A DNA stretch of 64,000 nt, taken from Fragilariopsis cylindrus CCMP1102 (lineage: Eukaryota > Bacillariophyta > Bacillariophyceae > Bacillariales > Bacillariaceae). Positions 1-11,220 of this stretch are shown one piece after another (within the stretch, counting starts at the first letter, position 1; each line of letters begins with the position of its first letter). Under the pieces are notes generated by a model. The model did not search any database, was not told where the DNA came from, and worked only from the letters and a program-made list of their open reading frames with translations. The position numbers and the translations under genes are program-made. Where the stretch lies: positions 186,001-250,000 of the forward strand of contig FMBT01000349.1 of assembly GCA_900095095.1 (NCBI GenBank). The letters are read 5' to 3'.

Positions 1-640
1 ATTATTATGGAGCTCGTTGTTGTGCTCGGATTCTCGAAGTGTGATGATTTCTGTTCGGGAGGGATCCGAAGGATCGCATTTTTGCCAGACCAGAGCTCCG
101 TGTTGGAGTTAAACCGAATTGAAAGAGGACCCCGGGAAATTTCTCGTCGTCATTGTTGCAGAGGGCCTGACCCTTGCACAAGGGAGCGCTGTGACTCAAT
201 CGATCCCTCGTGTTTTGGAGATTTGGTCTGACAGACACTCCATGCGATGACACCCCGAATCTGGAAGCCTTCCAACAGGAACTGTCTATCGAGCTCTTGG
301 TGCTTGGTAGGGGACAGTTGGTAGATAGTGAAACAGAGCTGGGTTTGGCTGTAGTTGTCTCCGTGGTTCTTGTTGGGACGTGCTTGGTGGGGGACAGTTG
401 GTAGATAGTGAAACAGAACTGGGTTTGGCTGTAGTTGTCTCCAGTGGTTCTTGTTGGGACTCTGCGGATTTTAAATTCGGTAGCACTGCGACCACAATGA
501 TAATAACAACAACAGCGATTACCAGAACCTGTATCAAAACCAAAAGTGACTTTCGTCCGTCCGTCGTTGGACCAATCCAGGAGAGAGAAACATATCAGCA
601 TCATCGTCCTCTGGGCATTGGGGATTTTCTGCTTCAACTG
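1..640 (-). other. Possible gene remnant or partial gene at left edge
   Basis: On the minus strand one frame (about 543 down to 286) reads a strongly hydrophobic stretch of Val and Ile, like a membrane anchor, followed by Ser/Thr/Pro-rich sequence. A second frame stays open from about 637 to 5. Neither has a convincing ATG, and the 80-bp duplication inside them shifts the frame. It could be the damaged start of a surface protein whose remainder lies left of the window. I do not recognise a family, and it could equally be non-coding. Confidence 0.25.
301..461. repeat. Two-copy 80-bp direct tandem repeat
   Basis: Copy one (301-380) and copy two (381-461) are nearly identical, both containing the stretch gacagttggtagatagtgaa. 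They differ by two substitutions and a one-base insertion near the end of the second copy. The unit is not a multiple of three, so any ORF through it reads the copies in different frames. Confidence 0.9.
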
Positions 641-1101
641 TGGGCATGTCTTTATGTCGATGAAACGATATACGAATTGCCTTCCGTGTGAAGAAATAAT
701 TAGTCGGCAATTCCTTTTACGAGTGGAGAAAAAGCTTCCTTCAAAGGAGGAGTATTATGTGGTACTATTATATTATATTATGTATGTTGTTTATTGATTT
801 GATTATTGTTATATACTGTTTCTGTCGATACACGACTCGAAAATCAGGAAGCGTGGAAAGTCCGTGAGTTGTCGCGCCAGCTCAAATACAGTACGTAGGA
901 CCTGGAACATGTATATCACGCACGAGCACATATATCTAACTTCCAATTTTGCGCATCTCACTTTTTAACTAACTCATCTTTCATTTTCTCGATGTTATCA
1001 GCAAAGGAAAAGTAACGAATTATAAGCAAATCCATTGCTATATCGCTTCGTCTTCGTCGATAGATTTCTATTCTGCTTCCTATTGAAAGATATTATCAGG
1101 A
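462..1101. other. Non-coding stretch
   Basis: AT-rich sequence. Apart from the overlap with the weak ORF at the left edge I see no gene, RNA or repeat of note here. It is the 3' flank of the minus-strand gene that ends at 1102. Confidence 0.5.
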
Positions 1102-2997
1102 TTAGGAAAATTGTTCATCAAATAAGTCGCCGTGATCATCATCATCGTCATCATCGTCATCATCGTCATCATCATCATCATCATCGTATAATTCGGTGGG
1201 ATTTGTCTCGGTAAGAACGAACAAACCTATAGGTAACGGTTCTATACCTGTGCCGAATAGAACAGAACCATTATTTACTACCAATCGTCGAGTGACATCA
1301 TTAGCGTCTAAGTCAGCTTTCTGGGAATCATCTATTACAGCCGCTTTTTCGTTCCCTTTAACATCTTCGTCGTCGTCGTACTGGATTTTGCCCCAATATG
1401 CTTTCTCATCTTCGGCTGAGAGTGATCTTCCCTCGCTAAAGACCGACCCTGAAACTGATCTTCCAAATCCGAATCGCAATATTTGCATCCATATATGATC
1501 TTTTTTATTTCCTATTACTGAAAACCTACCTCGCAAAATGGTATGTCCACCCATTCCTAAATTACGCAATTAATTCGTTTTAAATTTGTGAGTACAGCAT
1601 GTATATTGAATATCATGGGGCAACAAAAGGAAGAAGTACTTAATTATTGAATGGTTCATTAATTTATCGCAAAAAGGAAAACCAATAATCTTACCTCCAA
1701 TAGTCGCAAAAGTATTGTTTTTAAAGAATTTAACTTCTATAGCTCTTATACCGTGGACCGGTTGGTCAAGCAATTTTTCCTCATCCTTTCTTCTTTTCTT
1801 GGATTTTGGCGGCGGTTCCTCTTTCGTTGTTGGAATGAAACGAAGAAGGAAAATATGTTATTATTTGTTCTTCAGAATATTATGGTAACTATATTACTTT
1901 CAATTACACAATTCACCAAAGAATATACGACTCGTACTACTATACTATTGTCCTTATTTAAACGTACCGACGAATTTATTGTATCTGATCGACCATCGTA
2001 GTTCCCCTTTTGGTTTATACTCTGGTATAGGATGAGAAGTAAGCAAAAACGTTTTATTATAAAAGTCCGATTCGTTAAATTTCTCTTCGAATTTTTCTTC
2101 TTCGTTTTTGATTTGTCGTGTGTTTAAAGATCCCAACACTTGGTTGAGCTCGAATTTACCTCCTGCTTTTGGATTAAAATTGGTGCATCGAAGAATAATG
2201 GATGGTCTTTCGGATATGTGAATCGTCCAATTTTGACTTTACCCTTCGGTACGGAAAGATGTGTGTCAAGCACGGAGGTACTACTACTACTACTACTCTT
2301 CGCGTTGTTTTTATTCTTGTCTCCTCTTTCTCCTGATTTATTGATTTCAGTGTTGGGACGATTACTATTGTCCTCTGCATCTCCTTATTATCGTTGTGGC
2401 TAAGTACAGGATTGTCAGTCAACCCTTTCTCTGAGGTTGCGACACTTCACCCTCCAAATAGTATCCGTGACGTCCTCGTTGTGAATCGTTTTTGATGTAG
2501 ACGATGATGATGATGATTCATCATCATCAACGGGTCGATCGGCAGCGAGAATTAGTTTATCACCAATTAGATTCCAATATCCTTTAACTTGCCAAACTCG
2601 AAATAACGATCAAGGACAGCATTTTTATTATCCATGTCTCATTATTTTGATGAAAAAATCGAAGCTTATCCGGTATGTTTTCTTCACTAGAATATTGTTG
2701 GAAGGACCCATCTCCTTCAGCATTAACAGTACCTCCTTGTTGTTTTCGTTCTGAGTTGTTTTTGGACTTTAGGATAAACAGTAAATTCTTTGAGGGGGTA
2801 TGAAATAATGATCTTTGTTTAACCTCCACAATCCCGCTATAGCCTGATGATTCACATCGGGAGAGTAGGCCGAGGAAAGACTATGCAATAATTTGTGATC
2901 ACAACCCAAATAAACGGCAAAGTAGTTATTGCAGTGGATATGATCGTTATTCGACGACTACGAACTCCGGTAGTAGTACGGTGTCGCTAGTAGACAT
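1102..2997 (-). pseudogene. Frameshifted conserved-looking gene with poly-Asp tail
   Basis: The gene reads leftward from a plausible ATG at 2997 to TAA at 1102. The 3' half is clean: two GT-AG introns (1821-1967 and 1557-1694) have matching phases and join segments including VHGIRAIEV, FATIGGGMGG, WMQILRFGFGRSVSG and AYWGKI, ending in about 17 Asp residues. In the 5' half, coding-like segments (for example NNYFAVYLGCDHKLL, GDGSFQQYSSEENIP, GYWNLIGDKLILAADRPV, GRFTYPKDHPLFFDAP) sit in changing frames. They connect only if about five one-base losses are allowed (near 2796, 2624, 2584, 2383, 2178), plus two opposite shifts (near 2425 and 2955). I do not recognise the function. It may be a decaying gene, an assembly with homopolymer errors, or a gene with more introns than I resolve. 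Confidence 0.55.
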
Positions 2998-3600
2998 TGG
3001 AATTTGTTTCGGTTCGTTATAAAAGACAGGCACGCAAGTCTGATGTAATATGTGGTACGTTGACAATTTTGTTTACAAAAACAGTTTCGATTGTTTCGTT
3101 GAATCTTAGAATTATCGGAAAGGCAAGAGAATTTGATGTGTGTTGCAAAAGGCAATCTATCATCGTCGAGAAATTATGAATTCTTCGGAAGAATAATAAA
3201 TGAGGAGGGAGTGCGAATTCTTCTGATTTGATGCTGGGAATTGATGACATCAAAAAAAAAGGCAGCTTTTGAAGTGATGTCTATTCTTCTATATTCTTCT
3301 TTGATTCTTTCGCCAAACATAAAAGTAAAGTGAATCCAATCACATACCGTACACACGACTCGAATCGAATCACAGGAATTGTTTCCCGAGTCGCGCTCCA
3401 ACCACAAATTCTCTTGCCAACAAATTTGAAAATGAGCAAGCAAATTTCTTTATATAACATCTACACTTACTTTTAAGATATTCATTAATCTGATATCTGA
3501 TCTTCGAATCGAATCTTAAAGTGTACTCGGCGATATATATTTAAATATATATTGTATACAGGAGTCGCAAACCAGAAGTGCAAATTATAATATCGCAACG
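2998..3600. promoter_or_regulatory. Divergent intergenic region upstream of eIF2A
   Basis: About 600 bp lie between the start of the minus-strand frameshifted gene and the eIF2A ATG. The last 80 bases before the ATG are AT-rich (repeated atatat). ORFs here on both strands lack supporting features. No defined motif is called. Confidence 0.4.
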
Positions 3601-5967
3601 ATGAATGGCGATAATAACAACGGCGACGATCTGCCACCCTGTCGTGTTTTATTTCGATCCAAGGAGGGCATCGAAGTGTTTTCCATTCAATCTAACCGCG
3701 ATCGAGAAAGTTCCAACAACGCTGATGCTGCCAAAAAGAATGGACGAAATTTTCTTCTGAAAGGAGAAACTACATTTCAAGCATTTCTTCCGGATGGTTC
3801 GGCAGCATTAGTTCATCGTCCCAATAAGGGTATTTTCAAAGTGGATTTGAGTGGTGGTGATGATGATGATGATGATGATGATAATAAAGTCAGCAGTAAT
3901 GACAATGAAAAAAATAATACTCCCTTTTTCGAGAATACATCACGCGTCCAGATTATTGATGTATCCCCCAAGGGGAATTTTTTGTTGACATGGGAACGCG
4001 CCGCCGCAAATTCTGATGAAACCGAAAACAATTTAAAGATATGGAATACATCTACGGGAGAATGCGTCACAGGTTTTCGTAAGAAATCAATCAATCGGAG
4101 TTCGTGGCCTTATGTACAATGGACGCATGACGAAAAATTCGCTTTTTTGTTAACTACGAACGAAATTCGCATATATAATGGCTCATTTTCGGAACTTGCA
4201 GAAACTAGATTCATTGATAAAATCCGTATCCCAGGAATTGACAGTATGAGTCTTCCGTCGTGTGCAGCCTCCGCTGACGGTGGGGTGGCCGTGATGGGAA
4301 AAATATTATTTGCAGCTTTCATCGCAAAGGATAAAAATAAACCATCTCGCGCATCGTTGTACGAATATCCGCCAGCTACTGTAGTTTCACCTTCTTCGCC
4401 TACTCCTTATCCATCCATCGCAAGCAAATCTCTTTTCCAAGCAGAGGAGATGACGGTCCATTGGAGTCCCAGGGGAGACGTCGCTCTGATCGCATTGCAA
4501 AGCTCGGTAGATAACACTGGAGAGTCATATTATGGATCATCGTCGTTATATTTGATGTCACAACAAACCGACGCTATCGCCGTGCCTTTACCACAAGATG
4601 GACCCATCTTGGACGTTGCCTGGATGCCAAATGCTGAAAGACCACCCTGCTTCGCCGTTGCAGCCGGTAGAATGCCTTCAATGGCGTCATTGCATAACGG
4701 ACGAGATGGGAAAGCTACGTTCTTGTTCGGTAATCGTCACCAAAATACAGTTTCATGGGCACCTCACGGACGGTTCGTCAATCTTGCAGGATTTGGGAAC
4801 TTGGTACGTATCGTATATTGTACGCTTTCTCGTACAATTAATTGTATACTGCCTGAATTCGATAATATACGTTATTTTCCTTTGTTTTTCCTTGGTGGTT
4901 GTTGAGTTCAATTTTTAACTGAGAACAGAAAGAACCAATAGTTTTGATACAGTAAAATTATTGCACAATGATATTTCAATAATCAGCAATGCTATCAACT
5001 CTCAAAATATAATCATTCTTTACTTTCTAAACTCGTTAATTATAATATCTCTATATCTATATATATCTATATATATATGGTGATACTCGATCGGTTATTC
5101 ATGCTGAATAAAATTTATATAATGGTATTCCAGGCCGGAGGTATGACTTTCTGGGACAAAAACAAGGGGAAACAAATCCCTCCTGCCAACCCCATTGTTG
5201 CAAGTTGTACGGTAGGATACGGTTGGTCACCAGATTCGAGGCTTTTCGTCGTTTCGACCACATCGCCTCGTATGAACGTCTCAAACGGCGTCCATGTTTA
5301 TAGATACAACGGAGATAAGGTAAACACCGTCCCATGGAACAATGACAATTATCTGCCAGATCGACTCTTACAAGCGACGTTTATACCGGCAAAACCAGAT
5401 ATAGTGTATCCTGATCGACCACAATCACCAACCTTGAAAGATCTAGGGACTGGTCCCGACGCGGCTGCTACCTCTTCCGGAATTGCCGCCGCACCCAAAC
5501 CTACAGGAAGGTACATTCCACCGTCACAACGAGCTCGTGCTGGAAGAGGGGGTAATAGCTTAGCGGATCGGATTAAAGCAGAAAAAGACGGGAAGATGTT
5601 GGGTGCACAGAAGGTCACGAACAACAATAGCGCGATCAAGCGTGGCGTAGTTGGGCAGGCCGGCAAGGTAGTTGTCGGCTTAGCTCCTCCTGAACAGAAA
5701 GAGGGCAAGAGCAAGTCGGCGCTGCGAAGAGAGAAACTACAACAAAAAAAGAGGGAAGAAGAGGCTCAGAAAGAATTAGAAGCGAAAATTGCAGCCGAAC
5801 AAAAGGATCCGGTGGATCCGGTAAAACGCGCAAAAAAGATTAATAAGATCCTCCGCCAAGTAGACGAATTGAAACAAAAAGATCCATCTGAGTTAAATGA
5901 AGACCAAATAAAAAAGATCGCATCAGAACAAGAACTTCGGGAAGAGCTATCCAAGTTAAAGCTATGA
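3601..5967 (+). CDS. eIF2A: Eukaryotic translation initiation factor 2A
   Basis: Two exons, 3601-4803 and 5134-5967, separated by a 330-bp phase-0 intron (gtacgt...ccag). The product is 678 residues; animal eIF2A is nearer 590. The N-terminal about 480 residues form the WD/beta-propeller typical of the family: the exon junction reads AGFGNL-AGGMTFWDKNK, followed by GYGWSPDSRLFVVSTTSPR and GVHVYRYNG. After it come the linker with GRYIPPSQR and SALRREKLQQKKREE and a charged C-terminal coiled coil ending in LREELSKLKL. The family is a monomeric cytosolic factor that helps deliver Met-tRNAi to 40S subunits, often on non-standard starts or under stress; it is not a subunit of trimeric eIF2. An Asp run near residue 90 is a lineage-specific insertion. 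The reading frame is intact despite an A7 tract near 3910. Confidence 0.95.
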
Positions 5968-6056
5968 AAATCGTGACATGTTGCAATATAATATACAACT
6001 TTTTTCATTACAAAAAGAGTATTATACGGTAGTGTATTCATTATTGATTTTTTTCT

Positions 6057-8720
6057 CTATTCTATTCCGTCCAACAAATTACCAAAGGAAGATTTTTTCG
6101 TGCGTTTCGCTGTTCGTTGCCGGTCCCGCTCATACCAGTCATCTCGATCTAAGAATCGACTGTATTCGCCCTCGTCTTGTGTCACGTCGGCTCTCAGTGT
6201 CTCCAAGAATTGTGCCTCGTTGTCCCATTTATTGGCTAAATTTTCATTCCCTTCATTCATCGCCGCAGCTGCTTTCTCCTTGGCCTTCTGTAAATTACTT
6301 CTTTTAGCTTTGAGTTCATCAACAAGATTGACATCCCCTAGTCGTAGGGCATCACGGATTTTAATTCGTTCCGCACTGATTCGTCAATGCGTGGTAGCAG
6401 TAGCTTGTCTAATGGGTTTTCACCAGCACGTGCCTTTCTTACTGTTCGCGGTCTCGGTAATCTTTCAGAGAAATTACTTATCTCCAGTAGCGTCTTTGCT
6501 TTATCTTCGTTAGTGAGACTATCGTATTCACCGATTGATTGAATTGGATTATCGGTTGGAAACATCGGTGAAGATGCCATCTCATCATCGACATCACTTT
6601 TCGGTTCAAATATTGTATCGAATAGTGACGAGGTCGTCTTAGGAATCGATACTGGCGAAAGTCGTTCTCCGTTTTCGTTCCCGTCACCCTCTACGTGCAA
6701 TGACTTACTGGAATCCAATGCTTTCCAATACGGAAGGATATTTTAATATTCTTCTTCGTGATCTTCTCGGAGGTTGTGGTAGAAAGATTATTGACATTGT
6801 CGTCATCTATTATTTGGATCTGATGTCCCATTATCGACGATCGTTCATAAATTGTTCGTTCCATCCGAACTGGTAAATTACAAGATAAGGCCAAACCAAT
6901 CGCCTCATCGACGTCACATTCAACAACGAATAGGTCGCCACCAATAACTTCATTACCATAATCTCCTCTCGATTGGGAGTTTGTATCGTTTCTCCCATCA
7001 AGTTTTTGGTAATTATTGTAGTTCGCCGTCGCAAGACAATAGCTCCACCTAAAACAAGAGTACTGCCCAACCAACTAGTGTCTTCCAATACACAATCAAT
7101 GACCTCAGCGTTGAGCTGATCGCTCAAAATTTCATTTAACAAATCGTAGGGACTACAATAGTAGCTAACATCGGTATCGTCGTCTTTGTCGTTACGACGA
7201 GGAGCGTACCCCGTTGCACCACGATACGGTGGGGTAACCTCGTTGTTTTCATAGGCAGTCCACTGGGCGATACGATCAAAGATAGTGCTACCGTTACTAT
7301 CAGTAGTTGATAATGCTGGTGACGGAGACGACGAAAGCGGCGATGACGATGATGGCAACAACAAGCTGCTTAAGTCTTTTTCTGCCTCTTTAATATCTTC
7401 TTCTAGAATCGTTCTCAAAGACATTAAGTCATGTTGATTTTGAATCATCCATTGTTTTTTCGAATCGATATTATTCTATTTTTCTTCTGTGTTCGAAGAA
7501 GAATCATCATCATCATCATCGTCACCATTTTCTTCTGTGTTTTCTTTTTCGTTGTAATAGTTCATCATTTTATTGTGAGCAATAGCAAGCTGTGAATCTA
7601 CTTCAGCAATCTCCATTTGTAGTTCTCGTATTCGTAATTCAAGTACCCGTTGAGACAAGATTGACAATGAAAAAGACGAATCAAAATTGGTATCGTTATC
7701 GTTATCATCATTTTCATCATTCGTGCAGTCGAATCTACTGAATTATATTGCTGCTGTTGTTGTTGTTGTTGTTGTTGTGATGTCAATTGGCTTTCCTCCC
7801 AGTACCGACGTATACTTGCTTTAACGGTCTTAGTATTAACATCTTTACCTTGAAATCGATTATAAGCATCTCTTTTACCATAGGAAATTTTTCATCTATA
7901 AAATTCCCAGCCGCGTCTCTATTTCGAAGAAGTGGATCCTTACTCCATGTACTCCATGGAATATTATCAAAAGTGACCCATCACGATTAATCAATGAAAG
8001 ATTTGATATTAATAGACTTATCATAGACGAGATAGGTCTTTCCGCATATGCTTGATTCAATAATTTCATTCTTGATTCAATTGGTGTAGTTAAAGGAAGG
8101 AATAGCACCGGTAACGATTTTGCGCTACTGCTGCTGCTACTGCTACTGGTATTATCGCCGTTTTTATTGCTATAGCCAAAGTTGTTGGTTGGAGCTAGGA
8201 CGACAACCGTTAATTTCTTTCTACTATTTTTTTTGTCTTTGTTGTCATCATCATCATCATTATCATTGTCGTCAGACTCGGTATTTTTTGCAGCCGCATC
8301 AGCCAACGGTAATTTTGCTTGTCCTACCAAAGATAGAGAAAGAAACGAAGATGACGAATACTCTATTTTTCGATTTGCTGGATCTTGTTGGTTGTTGTTG
8401 TTCTTGAGAAGAAAGGAATAGTTCTTCCAAGACATATCTCGTAATTGACGTTCTCGAATTTCGTCGTCGTTATTGTTGAAGCTGTTGGTGCCGTCGTCGT
8501 CGTCGTCAAAATTTGAAGAGTAGAGTCGTGGTCGACTTCTATCAGCCGTAGTAGTAGTAGTAGTAGTAGTCCCTTTTCTTATTAGTAGGGGGAATGAACA
8601 CACGTGATCGATTCGAAGCAACAACAAAACCAACAACAACGACAGATATAATAGCATCATCAGTTTTGTCATCATCATCGTTGGAGATGATAGCGAGGAT
8701 TGAAATGAAATGATAATCAT
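6057..8720 (-). pseudogene. Signal-peptide protein with six one-base frame losses
   Basis: ATG at 8720 opens a hydrophobic ER signal peptide (LMMLLYLSLLLVLLLL) ending HVCSF-PLLIRK, compatible with a complex-plastid targeting presequence. Then come acidic, Asn- and Ser-rich segments, IPWSTWSKDPLLRNRDAAGN, DAYNRFQGKDVNTKTVKAS, a poly-Gln run, a coiled coil (LSQRVLELRIRELQMEIAEV), a globular stretch (DLFVVECDVDEAIGLALSC) and a basic C-terminus ending NLLDGIE. These segments occupy successive frames, each one base back from the last, with shifts at or near TTTT/AAAA runs at 7969-7972 and 7873-7876, near 7725, near 6970, at 6722-6724 and at 6359-6362. An in-frame TAG lies at 7476-7478 inside the coiled coil. 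No GT-AG introns explain the changes. I cannot name the family. Decay, assembly error and slippage are all open. Confidence 0.6.
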
Positions 8721-8762
8721 CTTCTTATTTCTTTATTTTGATTAAATTTAAATGGATGAATG

Positions 8763-8774
8763 TACTTCGAAGTA
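8763..8774. promoter_or_regulatory. 12-bp palindrome TACTTCGAAGTA
   Basis: A perfect palindrome 43 bp upstream of the ATG of the minus-strand gene at 8720. Identical copies occur at 12316-12327 and 62825-62836, also in front of genes. A binding site for a dimeric regulator is a reasonable inference, but no factor can be named. Confidence 0.45.
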
Positions 8775-9461
8775 ATTATTTTGTTATTGTTAGTTATGAT
8801 GTGTTCACATAGTTTCGTTCGCGTTATTGTAGAGATTTTTAGGAACTAACATTCATTGAACATTGGACCATGTCAAACTTATTTTAGATACAACTTTGTC
8901 GGAGTGGAACCTTGATTCTTAGACTATCTCTCTCTCTATCTATCTAGACGTAGTTGCTAACTGTTAGAAGAAATTTTGGTTGCTTGAAAGAATTCGAGAA
9001 TTGTGACGAAAACGTTTGATGAATCGAAGATCAATAATCAATCAATCTTAAATCCCAATCATAAGCTAAATTTTAATTTTTAAAGCACTAACTTACCGTA
9101 TTAATCAAATAACTTACCGGTATATCGCCGGTATGTTCATATCATGCTTATGTATACGAAAACAGAAGAAAATAAATAAATTTACACGACTGTTTTAAAT
9201 ATTTGCTTAGTGTGTATATTTACACGGAAGTTCGCGTTATTGAGACTGACTCAACGAAATTGTGAAGTGGCTTGAACGCTGCTTGAACCAGCGAAAGTTA
9301 GAATAATAACATTAAGAACATTAATTAATTTTTTAAAAAGAACCTTTCATTTTCAAAGCTACAGTACCAAACTACGTACAGTAGAAGTGTGTAAAGTCTG
9401 GTACTCATAATAATAAATATTACCAGTAATATTAATACTAATACTAATACTAAGAAACGCG
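8775..9461. other. Divergent intergenic region
   Basis: AT-rich spacer between the minus-strand gene starting at 8720 and the MsrB-like gene. It has a short tctctc/tctatc run near 8930 and a trinucleotide tract (taatactaa) near 9430, just before the ATG. No gene seen. Confidence 0.5.
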
Positions 9462-10442
9462 ATGAAAGGAAAACGAGTACGTATCGGTATCGTATCTATA
9501 GCGGTTGGGGTCGTAGTTGTAGTATGTGTCATCGTAGGACCGAATTTGTTTGCAAAGGCTCAATGTACTGAACCATGTGTACCAGGTAGTGAAGATATAA
9601 TGGATCCTAAAAATCATGGAACATCAGAATATCCTGTTCAGAACCCATTACGATGGGATTGTGATTTTGAAACAGCTGATAGGATTTCTAATTTTAATAG
9701 GTAAGAGCAAAAATTTGACCTAGGACCTATAACATATGTTATACATAACATCAACACAACACAGAATATTTTTTCTTTGGTTCGGATTTTTTTCTCACAC
9801 ATTAAAATAATAATAATATATATATATATTGTTCTTTCGCTCTTCCCTATTTCTAATTACTCTACAATATATATAGACGTTTTGCCGAATATTCTGGTTA
9901 CTGGCAATCAACTACATTCCCTATGGATAATGAGGATGGTGAACCTGTAACATTTTATGATTCCGGATGGAAGGGCTCGCCATTATATACTGCTCCTCAA
10001 GATCGTACTTGGGATGAGTTCATCTCCGAAAGTACGAAACATGGTTGGCCATCCTTTCGTGATTCTGAAGTCAATTGGGATTATGTTCGTGTATTACCAG
10101 GAGGTGAAGTGGTTTCGATCGATGGGACACATTTAGGTCACAACCTTCCTGATAAGAAAGGGAATCGTTATTGTATCAGTAAGTTTTGTAAAAATAGTAT
10201 ACCTCTCAACGACACAATATAAAATTGTTGTAGCCGTGTTTGTTCATTGTCGTCACAAAAAAATTATCAATACACTGCAATGATTTTGTTCATACAGCCA
10301 TGCAATATAAATCAATATTTTCCACTCTTGCTCGTATGTTTCTTATTATCTCCCTCTCTCTCTCTCCACATTTGAAAAACGAATAGATTTGGTATCAATT
10401 GCAGGAAATCCTATCACCGATGACACCAGACAGTTGTTGTAA
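9462..10442 (+). CDS. Membrane-anchored MsrB-like methionine sulfoxide reductase
   Basis: Three exons (9462-9700, 9877-10178, 10387-10442) give 198 residues. The introns begin gtaaga and gtaagt, and the splice phases restore RRFAEYSGYW and RYCINLVSIAGNP. Residues 5-33 form one hydrophobic segment, a signal anchor or signal peptide. The rest matches the SelR/MsrB fold: HGWPSF, VRVLPGGEVVS, GTHLGHNLPDKKGNRYCIN, with the C-terminal Cys as the expected catalytic residue. MsrB reduces methionine-R-sulfoxide in proteins. The two CxxC zinc motifs of standard MsrB are not visible, so this is a zinc-less form. The topology suggests activity in the secretory pathway, at the surface or in an organelle. 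It could instead be an MsrB-like protein with another substrate. Confidence 0.8.
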
Positions 10443-11220
10443 ACAGCAAGTTTAATTATCTGCTACCTGTATCTTCCTTTTCTATATATAAAACAATACT
10501 TCATATTCACAACACACGGATGATTCGATTGTTTCATCCGTATTTCTCATTTTAAAATAATTGTGTGAACAAAAAAAGTCCTCATCAGTTGGATAATTCA
10601 CTGTTCACGTTGCAATACTTATTTGAATATATATATATATATATATATATAATTCCATGATAAATATTTGTTTTTGTTCTTCCACTCCGTGACTACACTA
10701 CATTATATCTTTTTGTGCAAAATATGTTAGTAAATACATATTAGTACGGATGATGAGATTATGTACCAATATATTTTACTTGTACTATTAAAATGTATGA
10801 ATAAGTATTGTTGTGCTGTCCATTTTCAGAAAATAATACTGCGTTATCGAAAGCTAGTAGAATAGTGTACTGAAGATAAATGAGAATAATAGACAGTAGA
10901 CTAAACGAATAGACCTATTTATTTAAATATGTCAGTATTCTTTTGACTAGAAAACATACCATAATTATATCGAGATTCAGATTCCCACTGCTGCGAAAGG
11001 TCTACATGCTAGTGCCACACACACACACACACACACACGACTTGTTGCACTACGAAGAGAAACAAATGTCCAACCTTCAAACTTACGATAAACTAATTAA
11101 TGTGTTGCTGTTGTTTCATTTATTACGACTCCACACTCAATCGTCGCAAACTATCAATCTCCCCCTGTAACTTGGTCCCATATTTAGGTTGTGCACGATA
11201 CCATTCCGATAGTACGTCGA
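10443..11220. other. Intergenic region with AT and AC microsatellites
   Basis: Convergent spacer between the MsrB-like gene and the ferredoxin-fold gene. It contains an (AT)n tract at about 10626-10651 and an (AC)n tract at about 11016-11038. No gene is recognised. Confidence 0.6.

Noticed and set aside
3174-3443. 89-codon minus-strand ORF upstream of eIF2A
   Set aside because: No domain, lies in the divergent spacer, and overlaps other equally unsupported frames.
10943-11170. Plus-strand ORF spanning the AC microsatellite
   Set aside because: Contains a THTHTH run from the repeat; no other evidence of coding.
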